Assembly (NCBI GenBank): GCA_013400155.1
Contig: VXBM01000130.1
Location: 481,529 to 545,528 of the forward strand
Length of the DNA stretch: 64,000 bases
Origin: Helopsaltes ochotensis
Taxonomy: Eukaryota > Chordata > Aves > Passeriformes > Locustellidae
Reading direction: 5' to 3'
Part shown: in pieces, positions 13,923 to 26,431 of the stretch
Layout of the letters: each line of letters begins with the position of its first letter
Position numbering within the stretch: position 1 is the stretch's first letter
Position numbers and translations under genes: made by a program
The notes under the pieces: generated by a model
Database searches by the model: none
What the model saw: the letters and a program-made list of their open reading frames with translations, nothing else
What the model was told of the DNA's origin: nothing

Positions 13923-14946
13923 AATCAAATGTAAAAAGGTCTGCCTTCACCTAATGTTCATCTGCACTCTGTTTTACTCCTGCCTGTCACCTGGAATTTC
14001 TGCCATCCCCTGCAGTTTTTGAAATCCTTGTTTCTTTTCAGAATGCTCAGGTTACACAGAGGCTAATACAATATTTCTTCTCTTAGCCAATAAAGTTAAA
14101 TAAGTCCAGTTTTTGGTTCAGGTATGTCTTTTCCCCCATACCTTCTCTTTAGTCTTTTTGTCAGTTTTGCTTATCATGCATATGTATCACTTGGGCTAAG
14201 ATTGCCAAGTTTTAAAATCTAGCCATGCATTTCACTATGTATATTATACATACATATATATATATATTTATTTAAGGGAATGTTCCATTGGATACTCTTT
14301 ACAGTGATCTGGCAGGTTTTTATGACCATAGGAAGGTAATCAACAGATTCCACTCTTTGGAAAAAAGTCAAAGGTAAGCAGTATAAATGGTTGATGATAG
14401 TAAAGCAAAAATAGAAAGAAATCCAAGAATGAACCTCTGGGAACCTATAACAGCTGTCACAGAATGGCTGTAAATGGGTAAAACCTGCACTGGAAAGAAG
14501 ATAAAGTGATAATATTTGTAGGGTCTGCAGGGGACTCCATACAACATAAATCTAGTTGGAGAAAACTTACAAAGATTAAGAATAGCTATTTTGAATACAT
14601 GGTAGGTAGTAGGGAATCTCTTGGGTATCTAAAACTGAAAATGACAGCTTTCAAACAAATCCCTAACAATAAAATTGTCATTGTCTTCTTTTTCACATAT
14701 ACATGTATTTTTATGCCTTTGCTTTTTCCACAGTTCAAAGATTTATTACCAGAGGAAAACTTATGAGAAAGGCAAAAAACAAATGCTGGATTCATTCAAG
14801 CTCTGCTCTAGTTCCAGTCTTGAGATCCCCTATCTCACCATAATTATTCTGTATGTTTGAGCTTTACTGGTTCTGGAGATTTTAACCTGGAATAGATAAA
14901 AGGCAGATGAAGAGAGCAAACTCAAGGCCTGACATAGGGATCGCTA

Positions 14947-14999
14947 TACTGACTTCAGATTTTTAAATGCTGATTCAGTGCTTGCCAGTCCAACTTACT
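14947..14999 (+). repeat. 53-bp direct repeat, copy 1
   Basis: Matches 17369-17421 at 51 of 53 positions without gaps. Flanking sequence is unrelated. No family is recognised. Confidence 0.85.
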
Positions 15000-17368
15000 A
15001 AATAATTTCTAGCATGAACCTAATCTATTCATATACTGCTCCAGAGTGCACAATGTCTGATTCATAAAGGTGTGAATCTTTTGAAAAGTCTACTTTTAAA
15101 AAAGTTATTTGAATTTTTTTATGAAAGGACTCAAAATGTTTTAATCTTTGAAGCAGACTTCTGAAAAGAAATCAAGTTTGGGTTTAAAGATATAAGCATA
15201 GTGGCTACGCAAAGCTCTATGGTTTTATCTATTTCATGTTATTATGTATAACACTACACCATTATAATCTAATATTCTGTTATGGTGTCACAAAACAGGA
15301 AAAAAGTCAGAGCAAACTGATAACAGATCAACAGGAACACAGGAGCTGAAAAGGCTTTACAGCGTACATGCATACATAATGTGTACTGGAAACTTGAGAA
15401 TACTAAAGTCCTTGATTTTCTTGAAAATGAGAGTAAACATTTTACAGATGTATCAGTTCAATATATAAAGAACCTCTAAAGCAGACAAGAATAGGAAGGA
15501 AAAGGAGAGATTTTCAAGTTTTAATGTCAATGCATCTCTAGTAAGAGCTAGTTAAAGTGCACTTGCAGAGCAACAAGATGGAACACAACATAAATACTTT
15601 TAAAGGGAAATTTGGAGTGATTAATTTTTTTCAGTAACAGAAATGAAAATCACAGTGCTGCAATGCTAGGAGACTAAACACTTCATCTTACCTGATGAAG
15701 CATATGTGCACCCTGGTAGAACAACAAAGAGAGAGCAACAAAGATGGGAAACAGAAGGTCTGTTAAAAGAAAGAAGACAACATGGTCCGGGAGAAACTGA
15801 ATGTGAGCTTGACATCCTCTGCTTGCAGTCACAGTTTTGCCTGCAGTGCAGATAGATGCTTGCATTCTTGACAACTTACCTTTTAGCACTGTGATGACAG
15901 AAGTTTGCTGCTTCTGCAGGTGGTGAAGCATCTTTGAAATCTTTCATCTTTGAAATCATTTAACTTAGAATCACTAACAATTTAATAAATAATAGAATTT
16001 AATATAAATACATTTAATAACTTAAAATAAATTTTAAAATTTAATATTTTAATAAAAATAATTATACTTACTAGGTCTCATAAACCAAGTTCCACAAATA
16101 TAAAACACACAACTGTTATCTGTCCCATCAAAAGGTGAACGAGGCTATACAAACTACAATTATATCTTTCACCCTGCTCCCACTACACAGAGATGCCTGT
16201 TTTGAAGACCTATCATAAAGTTGGCTCAGTCCAACAGTATGACTATTCATGTGGTGTTTCTGTCCATCATATATATTTTACATTTATTCTCTCTAGGGTC
16301 AAAATGTGATCCAATATAAGGTTCCCTGGTTGAAGTACCTTAATAATACTTTAAGTGAATGCTGAAGACAATGCTAAAACACACACTCATATATCTGCAG
16401 TGTAAGAGCCTGTCCTGCTACAGTGTTTGGATTAAAATTTAGATAAGCATTAGTAAAAATAGTATTACAGTTGGCAGAATATTTGCTGCACAAAAAGTGT
16501 ACTTTGAATCAGAATATGCAAGAAATTATACTGGAAATAAACTCAAAGGAGCTATCAGTATAGCAGAGCCACGGGAATGAAAGTCCATTTGTATTCCTGC
16601 TTGGCTAGTTTTGGACAACATGAACAACTGTATGTTTATATTTATAAATAAAACATACTGTGCAACAGCAGTGGTTCATGGTAGCACATAGAATCTACTA
16701 ATAAGGATATACATTACTGCATTCATTTTACTACTTTATTGCATGCTGCTTTAAATTTTGTTTCTGTTTACTAAAAATGTACAAAATTGCAAAATGTTAG
16801 GAAATGATTCTGAACGTAGTAAACGAGGCCATACAGATGATAAAACAAATTATCATGGAAAAGTAGCAGTTAATTAAAAAAAAAAGGTATGAAATTTTAA
16901 AAGTTCCACGACTTATAATAGCAGGTATAATAAGTAAGCCACCAGAGCATTCTGGGTCCAAGTCCTAAGGCAGCAATAAGTGCTCACATCAAGCTGTCCC
17001 TAAATTGTAGAATGGAGTTGTGTGGATGTTCTATGATTGCAAGCATGCATATCTGGACTATGACCCAGGTTTATTAATTTTTTCATGCTTTTTTATAAAC
17101 TAAATATATCATAAATTCTCTCTAATATTTACCAACCCTCTCTGTCCTCTCCAATTCACGATGCAAGCAATCAACTATTTATCACCCTTCTACCCACCTC
17201 TGTCATATGTTGGGGCCTGGCTCTCCCACTCTGCTCACAGAAACAGAAAAATTTGCTGACTTCTTTACTTAGAGATTTAATTTACACTATTCTTTAAAAA
17301 TAGAATATCTTTGACTCAAGACAGCAGTGTCTGAATGTATCAGAACATCATGGTTTTGAAGGGAACAC

Positions 17369-17421
17369 TACTGACTTCAGATTTTTAAATGCTGATTCAG
17401 TGCTTACCTGTCCAACTTACT
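17369..17421 (+). repeat. 53-bp direct repeat, copy 2
   Basis: Second copy of the 14947-14999 segment, same orientation, 2.4 kb away. The two differences fall together in the segment reading GCCAG in copy 1 and ACCTG here. Confidence 0.85.
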
Positions 17422-17544
17422 TGAAGGGTTCTTATACAATACAGAGAAGTAATGGACAAAACTGGAACTACTACAGAGGTGCACTTTTTGCCAACACTAC
17501 TAAACTGAGCACTTTTCTAAGCTTTCTTTGACATTGTTAATGTC

Positions 17545-17574
17545 GGGGCAGGGGGTGGCAGAGGGGGAAAGGGG
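17545..17574 (+). other. Guanine quadruplex-type motif
   Basis: Four runs of four or five G with loops of 2, 7 and 3 bases (pattern G4-N2-G5-N7-G5-N3-G4). It stands out in a strongly AT-rich neighbourhood. Confidence 0.75.
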
Positions 17575-17721
17575 AAAACAGAAATTGCTCCTCTGTCCCA
17601 AATCTAATTCTATGACATCCTGAAACAACTGTGCTTATTTCTTTCCTAGAATACTTGCTTCCCAGTGAAAAATGGATATATTTTTATCCCAACCTGTTTG
17701 ACAGGTATATGCACTTGCAGA

Positions 17722-17749
17722 GGGGAGGGGGAAGGGGAAAGGGAAGGGG
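17722..17749 (+). other. Second guanine quadruplex-type motif
   Basis: Runs of G4, G5, G4, G3 and G4 separated by one to three A bases. It lies about 150 bp after the first motif on the same strand. Confidence 0.75.
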
Positions 17750-17815
17750 AAACACCAAGTAAACAAAAAACAAGCCCTCCTATTTTTCCTGAACAGTAAT
17801 AAAAACTGTGACCAG

Positions 17816-17940
17816 TAGTGACCAGGATCCCAAAAAATAACAAGGTTTGGTTAGATTTACCTTCATTGCCTCAATCTATATCTGCAATTCCTTGCTCACC
17901 CAGACATTTGTTGCTTGTTTTGGGTTTTTTTTATTATAGA
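17816..17940 (+). repeat. Unassigned interspersed or duplicated repeat, copy 1
   Basis: The first 107 bp match 19950-20056 at 102 of 107 positions without gaps. Both copies then run into a T-rich tail and the same TTATTATAGA. Flanks differ. No known family was recognised. Confidence 0.85.
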
Positions 17941-19949
17941 TTCCTGAGAAGCAATAAGGTATCTCAAAGTAATCCCTCCCTTTTTCTCCACAGGACATTG
18001 GTCTTCCTTGCAACAGCAGAATATAGAAGGATACACCTTTTTTTGTGCTGAGAAGCTTCCAGGTTTTTCCAGAACCACAGCCTGCTTCATTTCTATGTAG
18101 AAGTTGTTGTGGTAATTGAACTCAAACTAGTTTCTTTTACAGAGCCTCAAGGAAAAGAAATGAACGTAGCACCAACCACTGTATTATCCCTGATATAGCT
18201 CCCATCGTGTTCCCTTCACTGGTGTTCAGTTTTCCCATCACCCATAACACTCACTATGGTCTTCGAACCATGCCATGGAAATCCAGGCTCCATGCTTAGA
18301 TCACCAGTGATAATGCAATTTGATCCAAAGCAGCCTGGCCTCGGACAGCCCTCCTTTGCTCTTCTCTGAACCCTTTCCTCTTTTCCTCTTTTGCCCACAC
18401 TCAGTTCAGGAAGCACGACGCACTGCCAGTCTCACTGCCCAGTACAGAAGGAGGTTTGGAAAGGCTGCATATGGCACCGGGCAAACATTACCTGGTATAT
18501 GCACAGCCTGGCTGGAAAGAGGAAGAGAAAAGCAACGCTCAAGGAAATTAACTCAGTCTGCCCAGCTGTATAAGTGCCTGCTGCCCAGGGTATGCTCCTC
18601 TACATGAATCACTTACATTATGTCCTGTCTTTTTTGCTGCTAGCATTGATTAAAATTCCTTTCCAACTCTTCTTCACCCTTCTTTTGAATCAAAGTCATC
18701 TCATAATAACCTCAGCAAATGCTACCACCACACTGCAGCTATTTTTTCTTCAGAAAAAGCTATTTGCCCATTTCATTCCAAGTAGTTTCACAGTAATGGA
18801 AATGCCATTCAGAGATGAATAACTTAATCCTTCCTCTTAACAGCCTTCCCTATCTCTTCCATCTGATTTGGTGTCTTTGCCAGCTTCGTATATGTTTAAC
18901 AGATATTTTTTGGTGTAAAGACCATTATTTTCTAAAATATTTGTACAGTACTTAGGCAAAATTATTTAAGCTTTTTTAACTGCTTTCATTTCAAAGATAG
19001 TGCTATGGACAAGACGATAATTTAAGTCATTACGGCCTGTCAACCAATATCTGTTCTTTTTGACTTTTCAGTTAATTGCACTTTTTTAACCTTTATAATG
19101 TAAAGTATATAGAGAAACAAACAGGATTAACAGCATAGAACAATTGCTGATTTTCTAAGCTCTAAAGCAATGAGTATAGAGGACAAGAATGAGATACTTT
19201 ATTTGAAGAAAGATTATCCAACATAATTGTTTGAAATATAAATATAATGCCATTTACTGTACAGTCTCATCCAACTCACATTAAGGTTTTATAAAAAGGC
19301 ATTACTATTTTGGAATTTAGTCCTCCTGATAAAGGGCAGACTGGCATGATAACTACATCAGTCACATATGTGTCTGTCTTGTGCACACTGTAGAATTTAG
19401 AAATCGAATTCAAGGAGAGATCTGCTCCATTTGATTTCAGACTTCTAACACAGCTCTGTTCAACAGAAGTAGGAACACAACAATCAGCTGCTTGTTCCAA
19501 AAGCTTCTAGGGCGACAGTTGGCTTTGTCTTACCTTCCCATGCAAATGTAACAAGAAATAACTACCAGTATGTGCCAAGTATTTATCTGAATGCCAGAAA
19601 TATACATATATGTATGTTAGCTTACAAGGAATGTTAAGGTATCTCTGTGGATAATTTCATTCTTGTGATCTCCCTGTCATAAGGGCATCACAATTATGAG
19701 GTGATACCAAGGCAATTAATTCCACAAATTAACACTGCTCTGTTGCTTATTCCTTGGTCCAGCCAGCTAATTCATATCCCTCGTCTTTTTTTCCTTCTGG
19801 AACCAGGAGGAACTGTTACTTTTGAACATGGGACTGTCTGGAATGACAACCTCACTCAACCCAATGGCCACATTTTGAGACACTTCTGCTGTTCATAGCC
19901 TTTCTTTTCTATTGCAGGTACTTCTAGCCTCATTTTTATGGATTAAGGC
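17941..19949. other. Intergenic, no gene recognised
   Basis: AT-rich sequence between the two copies of the 107-bp repeat. Short frames only, with no family resemblance. Confidence 0.6.
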
Positions 19950-20094
19950 TAGTGACCAGGACCCCCAAAAATAACAAGGTTTGGTTTAATTTACCTTCAT
20001 TGCCTCAATCTATATCTGCAATTCCCTGCTCACCCAGACATTTGTTGCTTGTTTTGTTTTGTTGTTGTTGTGGTTTTTTTTTTTTTATTATAGA
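19950..20094 (+). repeat. Unassigned interspersed or duplicated repeat, copy 2
   Basis: Partner of 17816-17940, same orientation, 2.1 kb away. The T-rich tail is longer here, with GTT repeats, before the shared TTATTATAGA end. Read on the minus strand, each copy begins with an A-rich run. Confidence 0.85.
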
Positions 20095-22034
20095 GCCATT
20101 TTTTGTTTTCAATTTCTATTTGAACAAATGTCACAGATGATAAATCACACTTCACTGTCCCCATCATGTAATTTAGCAGAGTTAAGAAAGGATCACAGCT
20201 TGAACCTAAATACTCCTTTAGTTGTCAGTCACATATTTTGATGCCCTTTTGCACAAAATTATTGTGTATAAACTCACAGAGTTTACATGCTACACCACTA
20301 CATCACTGCAATCTCATAGACTCCTGACTGGTGCATTCTCTGATACTACTACAGCTCTTTCCCATGAGTGGCCCAATTTTTTGGAAACAATTTGGCAAAT
20401 TTAAAAGGCTCCCACAATGTCATTCATTAGTTTTTGAAAGAACATAGCATCTAGGATAATTTGATCATATTGTTTTCAGTCTTAAGGGTCCTTCCTGCAT
20501 TCTTTTTAACCTCGGCATTACCAGATTTAACAGTCACAAATCCATTTTCACATGAACATATTTTTTGCTTTTCTCCTACTTCTTTTAAACATTTCTGTAA
20601 TGTGTTTGTTTTTATCATAGAGAAGCAGCTTCTACTAACACATTTGTACAGGTAGCACTGCCAGAGTACATGAAGTGCTCCAAAACTAGTCACATATAAG
20701 ACTAATACCAAACAATCTTGCTGTTTGTTGTAATATAATGCTTGCAGACATGATAGAAAACCAAATACTACTTAAACTGTGTCCTGATTATTTTCCAGAG
20801 AGCTTCAACTCTGAATGGGTCTCTTCTTGCTCTCATTCTTCTTCTCAGATTATTTTTCTCGTTTGTTTTATCCCTTTATGGTGTATGGGCCAATAACTAC
20901 TTAGTCAGATTGGCAGAGGTAGTCCATTTCATTCAGTGTCTGTGTTTTAACCTCTCAGCTTTTCATCATCAGGGTCTCTGTGCTTCAAAAGTCTATCGAG
21001 CTGGCTTACAGCAGGATGGTTATGATGTAATTCTGTCACCTCAAACTGATTCACTAGCACCTGTCCCCTGACATCACAGGTATTAATGCACTGCTGCACC
21101 CAGGAGAAGCAGAGAATTAGAGCTACTTCTGGTGACTTTTGGATCAATTTAATCAAACTAACCATATGGGTCATTTCAGCTCTCTTCTCAAACCTGTAAT
21201 AATTACTGCTGTTGAATCAGTCATTTGCCAGCAAGCTGCACTGAACTAGAGTCCTGTGACTGGCTCCTAATTAATTCTCTTTAAAATAATTGTCATTTCT
21301 GTGTAAATAACAATCAGGATCAGATAGATGAAAAGAATTTTCCCTTCCACCCCCAATTACCAGCATAAAAAAAATACTGGATGTATCCTTGGCATATTTG
21401 CTCAGAACAAAAAATTGGAACACATGTTACCATCTATAACAAATGCCACTTGTTTATACAGAGCAAAGCTTTCTCAAGCCTGAACTGTCTCTTTCTTGAA
21501 AAAAAAGCTACCTCCAGCACATCAATTAGCACAAGGTAATTCAAGTTCAGCCAAATTAACATAAGGTTTTCTACAAAGAGGAGGAGAGCCAGACTTAAAG
21601 GCACTTTGAAGTTAACACACTTGTTAACATGCAAAGGTTGCAGGCAGATATGGAGACATCTTTGGTTTACATCTTGCGGCATTTTCATTATTAAATTAAG
21701 TGATTTCATTTCATTTAAAAAAAACCCACCACCAAACAAACAGCAAGAAAACTCCACACAAAACTCAGGAATACTCACCAGCCGCTAAAGTAGTAGCCTA
21801 TCCCTGCCAGCAGGTGCTTTAAATTTTACATTAAAGTTCGTCCAAAGCCCCTTCCTGCTGGCTCCCGACCACCCTGATGTGTGGCACAGAGAGGCTGGGG
21901 CTGGATGGGGTGCCTTGGCAGCACCCTGGCTCCAGAGGCACCCACACCATAATATGACCTGTGTGTTAAGGCAGAGCAGGGATTTGGGTTCTGTTCCCCC
22001 CACCACATCAATTAGGTATATAACGGAACAGGGT
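20095..22034. other. Intergenic, no gene recognised
   Basis: AT-rich, becoming more GC-rich after about 21840 on the approach to the CpG island. Short chance frames only. Confidence 0.6.
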
Positions 22035-22280
22035 TTCACAGAAGCATAGGAAGGTTTGGGTTGGAAAGGACCTTAGAGATCATCAACTTCCAGTCCCCCT
22101 GCCACGGGCAGGGAGAACCTTTACTAGACCAGGTTGCTCAGAGTCCCATCCGAGCCGGCCTTGAGCACCTCCAGGGATGGAGCAGTACAGCTTATCTGGT
22201 AACCTGTTCCGGTGCCTCACCACCCTCACAGCAGAGAACTTCCTCCTAATGATCTACTTCTAAACCTCCTGTCATTTTAT
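22035..22280 (-). mobile_element. CR1 LINE 3' UTR fragment
   Basis: About 245 bp in minus orientation. The plus strand begins CAGAAGCATAGGAAGGTTTG, then TTGGAAAGGACCTTAGAG, the classic antisense CR1 3' end, and continues through the 3' UTR (GCACCTCCAGGGATGGAG). No coding part remains. Confidence 0.9.
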
Positions 22281-22334
22281 GTGAGCAGTTAAAAAAAATT
22301 ATAAATCTGTAACAGTAGATATTTTTATCTATCT

Positions 22335-22905
22335 GCGTGTCCGGTTTGGGGCAGAAGCCGCCCAGCAGCACCTCACGACCAGCGGGGCCGTCACGCCGGG
22401 GCCCTCGGCCCTCGGAGGGTGGCGGCGGAGGCTGCGCTGAGGCGCCGTTCCTGGGCGCGCATCNNNNNNNNNNNNNNNNNNNNNNNNNNNNNNNNNNNNN
22501 NNNNNNNNNNNNNNNNNNNNNNNNNNNNNNNNNNNNNNNNNNNNNNNNNNNNNNNNNNNNNNNNNNNNNNNNNNNNNNNNNNNNNNNNNNNNNNNNNNNN
22601 NNNNNNNNNNNNNNNNNNNNNNNNNNNNNNNNNNNNNNNNNNNNNNNNNNNNNNNNNNNNNNNNNNNNNNNNNNNNNNNNNNNNNNNNNNNNNNNNNNNN
22701 NNNNNNNNNNNNNNNNNNNNNNNNNNNNNNNNNNNNNNNNNNNNNNNNNNNNNNNNNNNNNNNGAAAGCACCGTGCCCGCCTGGAGGCCCCGCAGCGGGC
22801 AGGTCCTGGCGGGCCGTGGCAGCGCCCCTGCCCCTCGGGTGTTTGCGCAGCGCTTGGCAGCACCCAGCTCCTCGCTGCCCCTCCGCCCTCCTCGGAGGTG
22901 TCCAT
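22335..22905. promoter_or_regulatory. CpG island interrupted by a 300-N gap
   Basis: Both sides of the gap are very rich in C, G and CpG (roughly one CpG per 7-8 bp in 22335-22463), against an AT-rich background. The gap occupies 22464-22763. An unmethylated CpG island usually marks a promoter, but no first exon could be identified. The open frames that span the Ns are meaningless. A possible donor (AAG|GTAATT) lies at about 23001-23008 on plus. Confidence 0.6.
22464..22763. other. Assembly gap (300 N)
   Basis: Exactly 300 undetermined bases inside the CpG-rich block. This is probably a region of extreme GC content that was not sequenced. Confidence 0.99.
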
Positions 22906-25862
22906 GGGTGAATTTGTTCCTACACGTCAATGCCCTGGACTCATCTCACGTGGCATCGGTCTCCCTTTTTCAGCACGACCCAGTGAACAGGCCTGGCTGT
23001 AAGGTAATTTGTGCGCAGCCACCCCTGGAAAAATCTCAGTAATTCAAAGTTCCTTGGATTACTTTCTTGTTTTCTTCATTGTGGAGCTCGGAGTGTCTCA
23101 CCGTGCATCGGTCCGGCTGTCACCGCCTCTCCCAACAGCAGGCAGTCACACTCCTGCCAGCAAGACGGTGTCAGGATGTGGCTGTGGAGCAAAACCCGCC
23201 TCGCTCCCATCTGCAGGGAGGAAGGGAAAGAGTTTTGGTGTTTGCATCCTGAGTGTCTCCAATAAATAGATAGACACAGCTGGGGTGGTGTAAAACCACA
23301 CACTTGTTGAGAAAGAGGGCTGAAGGAATGAGTAGGAACTCAGCAGGTAGAGAAGAGAATCATTTCAAATATTATGTCAAGATGACATAATCATTAAACT
23401 CTCAACCGTCATTTGTGGTCATCTTTGCATATGAGCACACAAACAAGACAGAGACACATTCAAGGATATTTTTAAAAATGTCTTTGAGGTGGGATTAGGA
23501 ATATTTTCTTCAAGCATTTCCAAAAAGTATGGAGCCTTGCTATCCAAATTACTTATATCTTGCAAGGTTTAGGGTTTTTTCCCACATTTCACACTACCAC
23601 TTTTTAAGAAATGAGGGCTTTTGGGGGACATCAGTACCAAGTTTGGTACTGCCCAAGTTTACTTGAGTTTAACTTTACACCGTTAAAAAAGTCCTACAAG
23701 TACTAAACAAGTATTTTCATCAGCAATAGTGTGCTTTTCCATTAAAATTCAACAAAATACTAGATAAAGGAACAGGATGTACTATGTGGAACCAATTGTA
23801 TTTCCTCATAAACCAGACTGAAATTATTTGAAGGTTTTCAGTGAGGACACCAGCCCAATCATTTACCCCTACAATGCTTGACAGGAAGGAAAAAAAAAAA
23901 GTTATTTTAATCAATAACATCCTCTATCAGCAAGTCACCTACAGGTCCTTGAGTAAAGAAATGAGAATGCATTCACCAGGAGGCAAACATGTCTCACAGC
24001 CAACTGCTGAGACTGAAGTGAACAAATTCTTTTGTGAACATGAGCAAACCTGAAGTCAAACGCACCCCTCATTAATTTAGTCTGTGGTACTGTACACTGA
24101 CACTAGCTACTGTTTTCTCTCTAAACCACCTTCAATAGCACACAAGCAAGTTCTCTGTTACAGAACTCTTACACAACTGAACATTTTGTTGAGCGACACA
24201 GTGGTGCTTGGAATTCCCAAGCTTCATTGCAAATATTTATTTCAGTGTCCCTCCAAAATGCATTGTAAAAAGAAACTCTCTCTGAAATTGCACAGCAGCT
24301 CTATTGACCTTTCTCCAATACATTTCTAGAAAGTGTGACACTCAGCTGAGAATAAAATCCCTTCAAATTACAGTTGTGGCTCTGCCCCAAAACTGTACAT
24401 AAAGAAACTCATCTCGTCCAACTGTAGAGAAAGTTATTTCATACCAAACACAGGTCTATTGCAGGCAACATTTGGGGGTTTCTCTTTATCATGCTCTCTC
24501 ACATTTCAGTACCACTACACATTCCTTTAAAAATATGCCCCAGAAAGGTAGAGCCAAATATATGAATAAGGTTGAGATAATTGCATGTCCATATTCAGAA
24601 GAATATGCAAATGGATGGATATATGCAGCTATTTCAAGACAGCACTAAAAGAACAATAAATGATTGTGAGCTTAAATACATCTGGAAATCTACAAGGTAG
24701 CCGTGCTGACAGACATTCACTGGTAGAAAACTACATCATAACTACAGCATTGTTTGAGGTTTCAGAACGTGATCCTTCATTCCACAATCCTTACACATGA
24801 GTTCTTGAATTATCCAAGAGACAAGAGTTCTTTTTACATACCACTTCAAAAAACAAATGTACAGCAGGCTGGGCTGTCACAGCAGGGACAGCTCCCTGAG
24901 ACCTTGGCTGCAGCATTCTGTGGTTCAGTAATGGAACTGTCTCTAATCTGTCTTTGTCAATACTGCCCAGACAAAGGTGGTGCCCTTTCAGGCAAAATGC
25001 CCAAGTCTGATCCACTTTTCTCCCTGCTATCTCAAGTTCAATAAGCATTGCTTATTTCTACAAAACATGTAGCTATTTTGGACATCAAAGTCATAGGACT
25101 CAGAAGGTTATTTCTTGTGGCAGCCCCGGCCCTTATTTCCCAGCAGTTATACATGGGACGTGTCTACGCTGCACAAAAGCTAGCAGTGCGTGCATCCCTG
25201 AACCAGCCCTGAACAAAAGCAATGCAGTAACATCCTCACAGCACTCTGCCAGACTAGGTAATGCAGGGAATATGGGAACAATGCTTCCAGAAATCAAGCA
25301 AGTATCTTTGCGGTGTCAGGTAGACCCCAGTTTCCTTAGAATAAGTATAAGTCGCTCCACATCCAGTCTGGCTGCAGAGAGACAAGGTGCAAACAGCCTC
25401 TGCAGTAACTGCTGCTTTCTCAGATAAATAGAAGACTCACAACCTTTTATTCTTAACCTCTTTCTGTGAGGGTCAGTAAATGCACTGCATATTTGTACCA
25501 GATGAGAACTTTCATAATTATAGGAAGTTGATTCTCTACAACTGTCCTGGTAATTGCACAGTGCTTCATTGCACAGTGTAGATTCATTCTCATTATTATT
25601 TTCATAAAATAGAGAGAAGTCCCTGCACACAACATCAAGACAAGCTTTGTTAGGTAGGGGTGCTTGGGGATGATTTCCTTATCTGAGCCTTCATGTCCCA
25701 ACAGACATCTTTCTAAATAGCAACCAAATTATTAGCACATAACTTATGCTTCATTAACATTACTCTGCAATTTACCAATATTAAATGTGGATCAGAGTGA
25801 TTTTCTTGTTTTTTCTAGCTAGCATGACCTTAATTATTCTGATATCATTTCCCAATAGCCTG
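22906..25862. other. Intergenic, no gene recognised
   Basis: The first 350 bp remain moderately GC-rich as an island shore, then AT-rich sequence follows. No repeat family or coding exon was recognised. Confidence 0.6.
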
Positions 25863-26431
25863 TGTCATGGTTTTAAGCCCAGCTGGAGATGAAACACCAC
25901 AGTCACACACTCAACCCCTCCTCTCTTCCCCCCTCATCCCAGTGGAATCAGGAAGGGATTAGAAGTAAAACTTGTATGCTAAGATAAGAACTGATTAATA
26001 ATTGAAAATAGAGAAAAATATAGTAATAATTCTAAGCAATAATAACGATGATAATAAAAAGGGAACAAAACCACCAACTGATGCACAATGCAATTGTTCA
26101 GCACCTGCTGACTGATGCCAGACCTCCCTTCCTGAACCCAAACCCTGGCCCCCCCTTCCAGGTATCTCCCTCCTGTTTATATATCAGGCATGACATTCTA
26201 TGGTGTGGAATATTCCTTTGGACAGTTTGCATTCCAGATATGCTCCCAGTTGGTTTTTTTGCATTCAGAGCATGGCACAAGGAAAAAAGCTCTTGACTTA
26301 GGATAAACTTGACTTAGCAAAAAACCAAAACACCAGTGTGTTATCAATACCATTCTCATTCCAAAACCAAAAGACAGCACTGTAACAGCTAATGAGAAGA
26401 AATTAACTCTACCCTAGCTGGAACCAGGACA
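25863..26431 (-). mobile_element. Solo LTR of an avian endogenous retrovirus
   Basis: 569 bp bounded on the minus strand by TGTCCTGG... and ...CCATGACA, that is TG...CA ends. The order of segments (TAGAGTTAATTTC near one end, GGAATATTCCACACCAT in the middle, TTAAAACCATGACA at the other) matches a common bird ERV LTR that I know by sight. A TATATAAA box near 26177-26184 points to transcription on the minus strand. The 5-bp flanks GCCTG and CCCTG agree at 4 of 5, as a target duplication would. No internal viral genes remain. The exact family name is not certain. Confidence 0.8.

Larger units (their letters stand above)
13923..17815. other. Intergenic, AT-rich, with simple repeats and a short repeat pair
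   Basis: No gene was recognised. It contains a TA-rich microsatellite at about 14246-14275, a very A/T-rich block at 15957-16073, both copies of a 53-bp repeat (14947-14999 and 17369-17421), and two strong guanine-run tracts (17545-17574 and 17722-17749). Confidence 0.65.

Noticed and set aside
22246..23042. Open frames of about 180-220 codons across the N gap
   Set aside because: Most of each frame consists of undetermined bases, and the GC-rich borders lack stops by composition alone.
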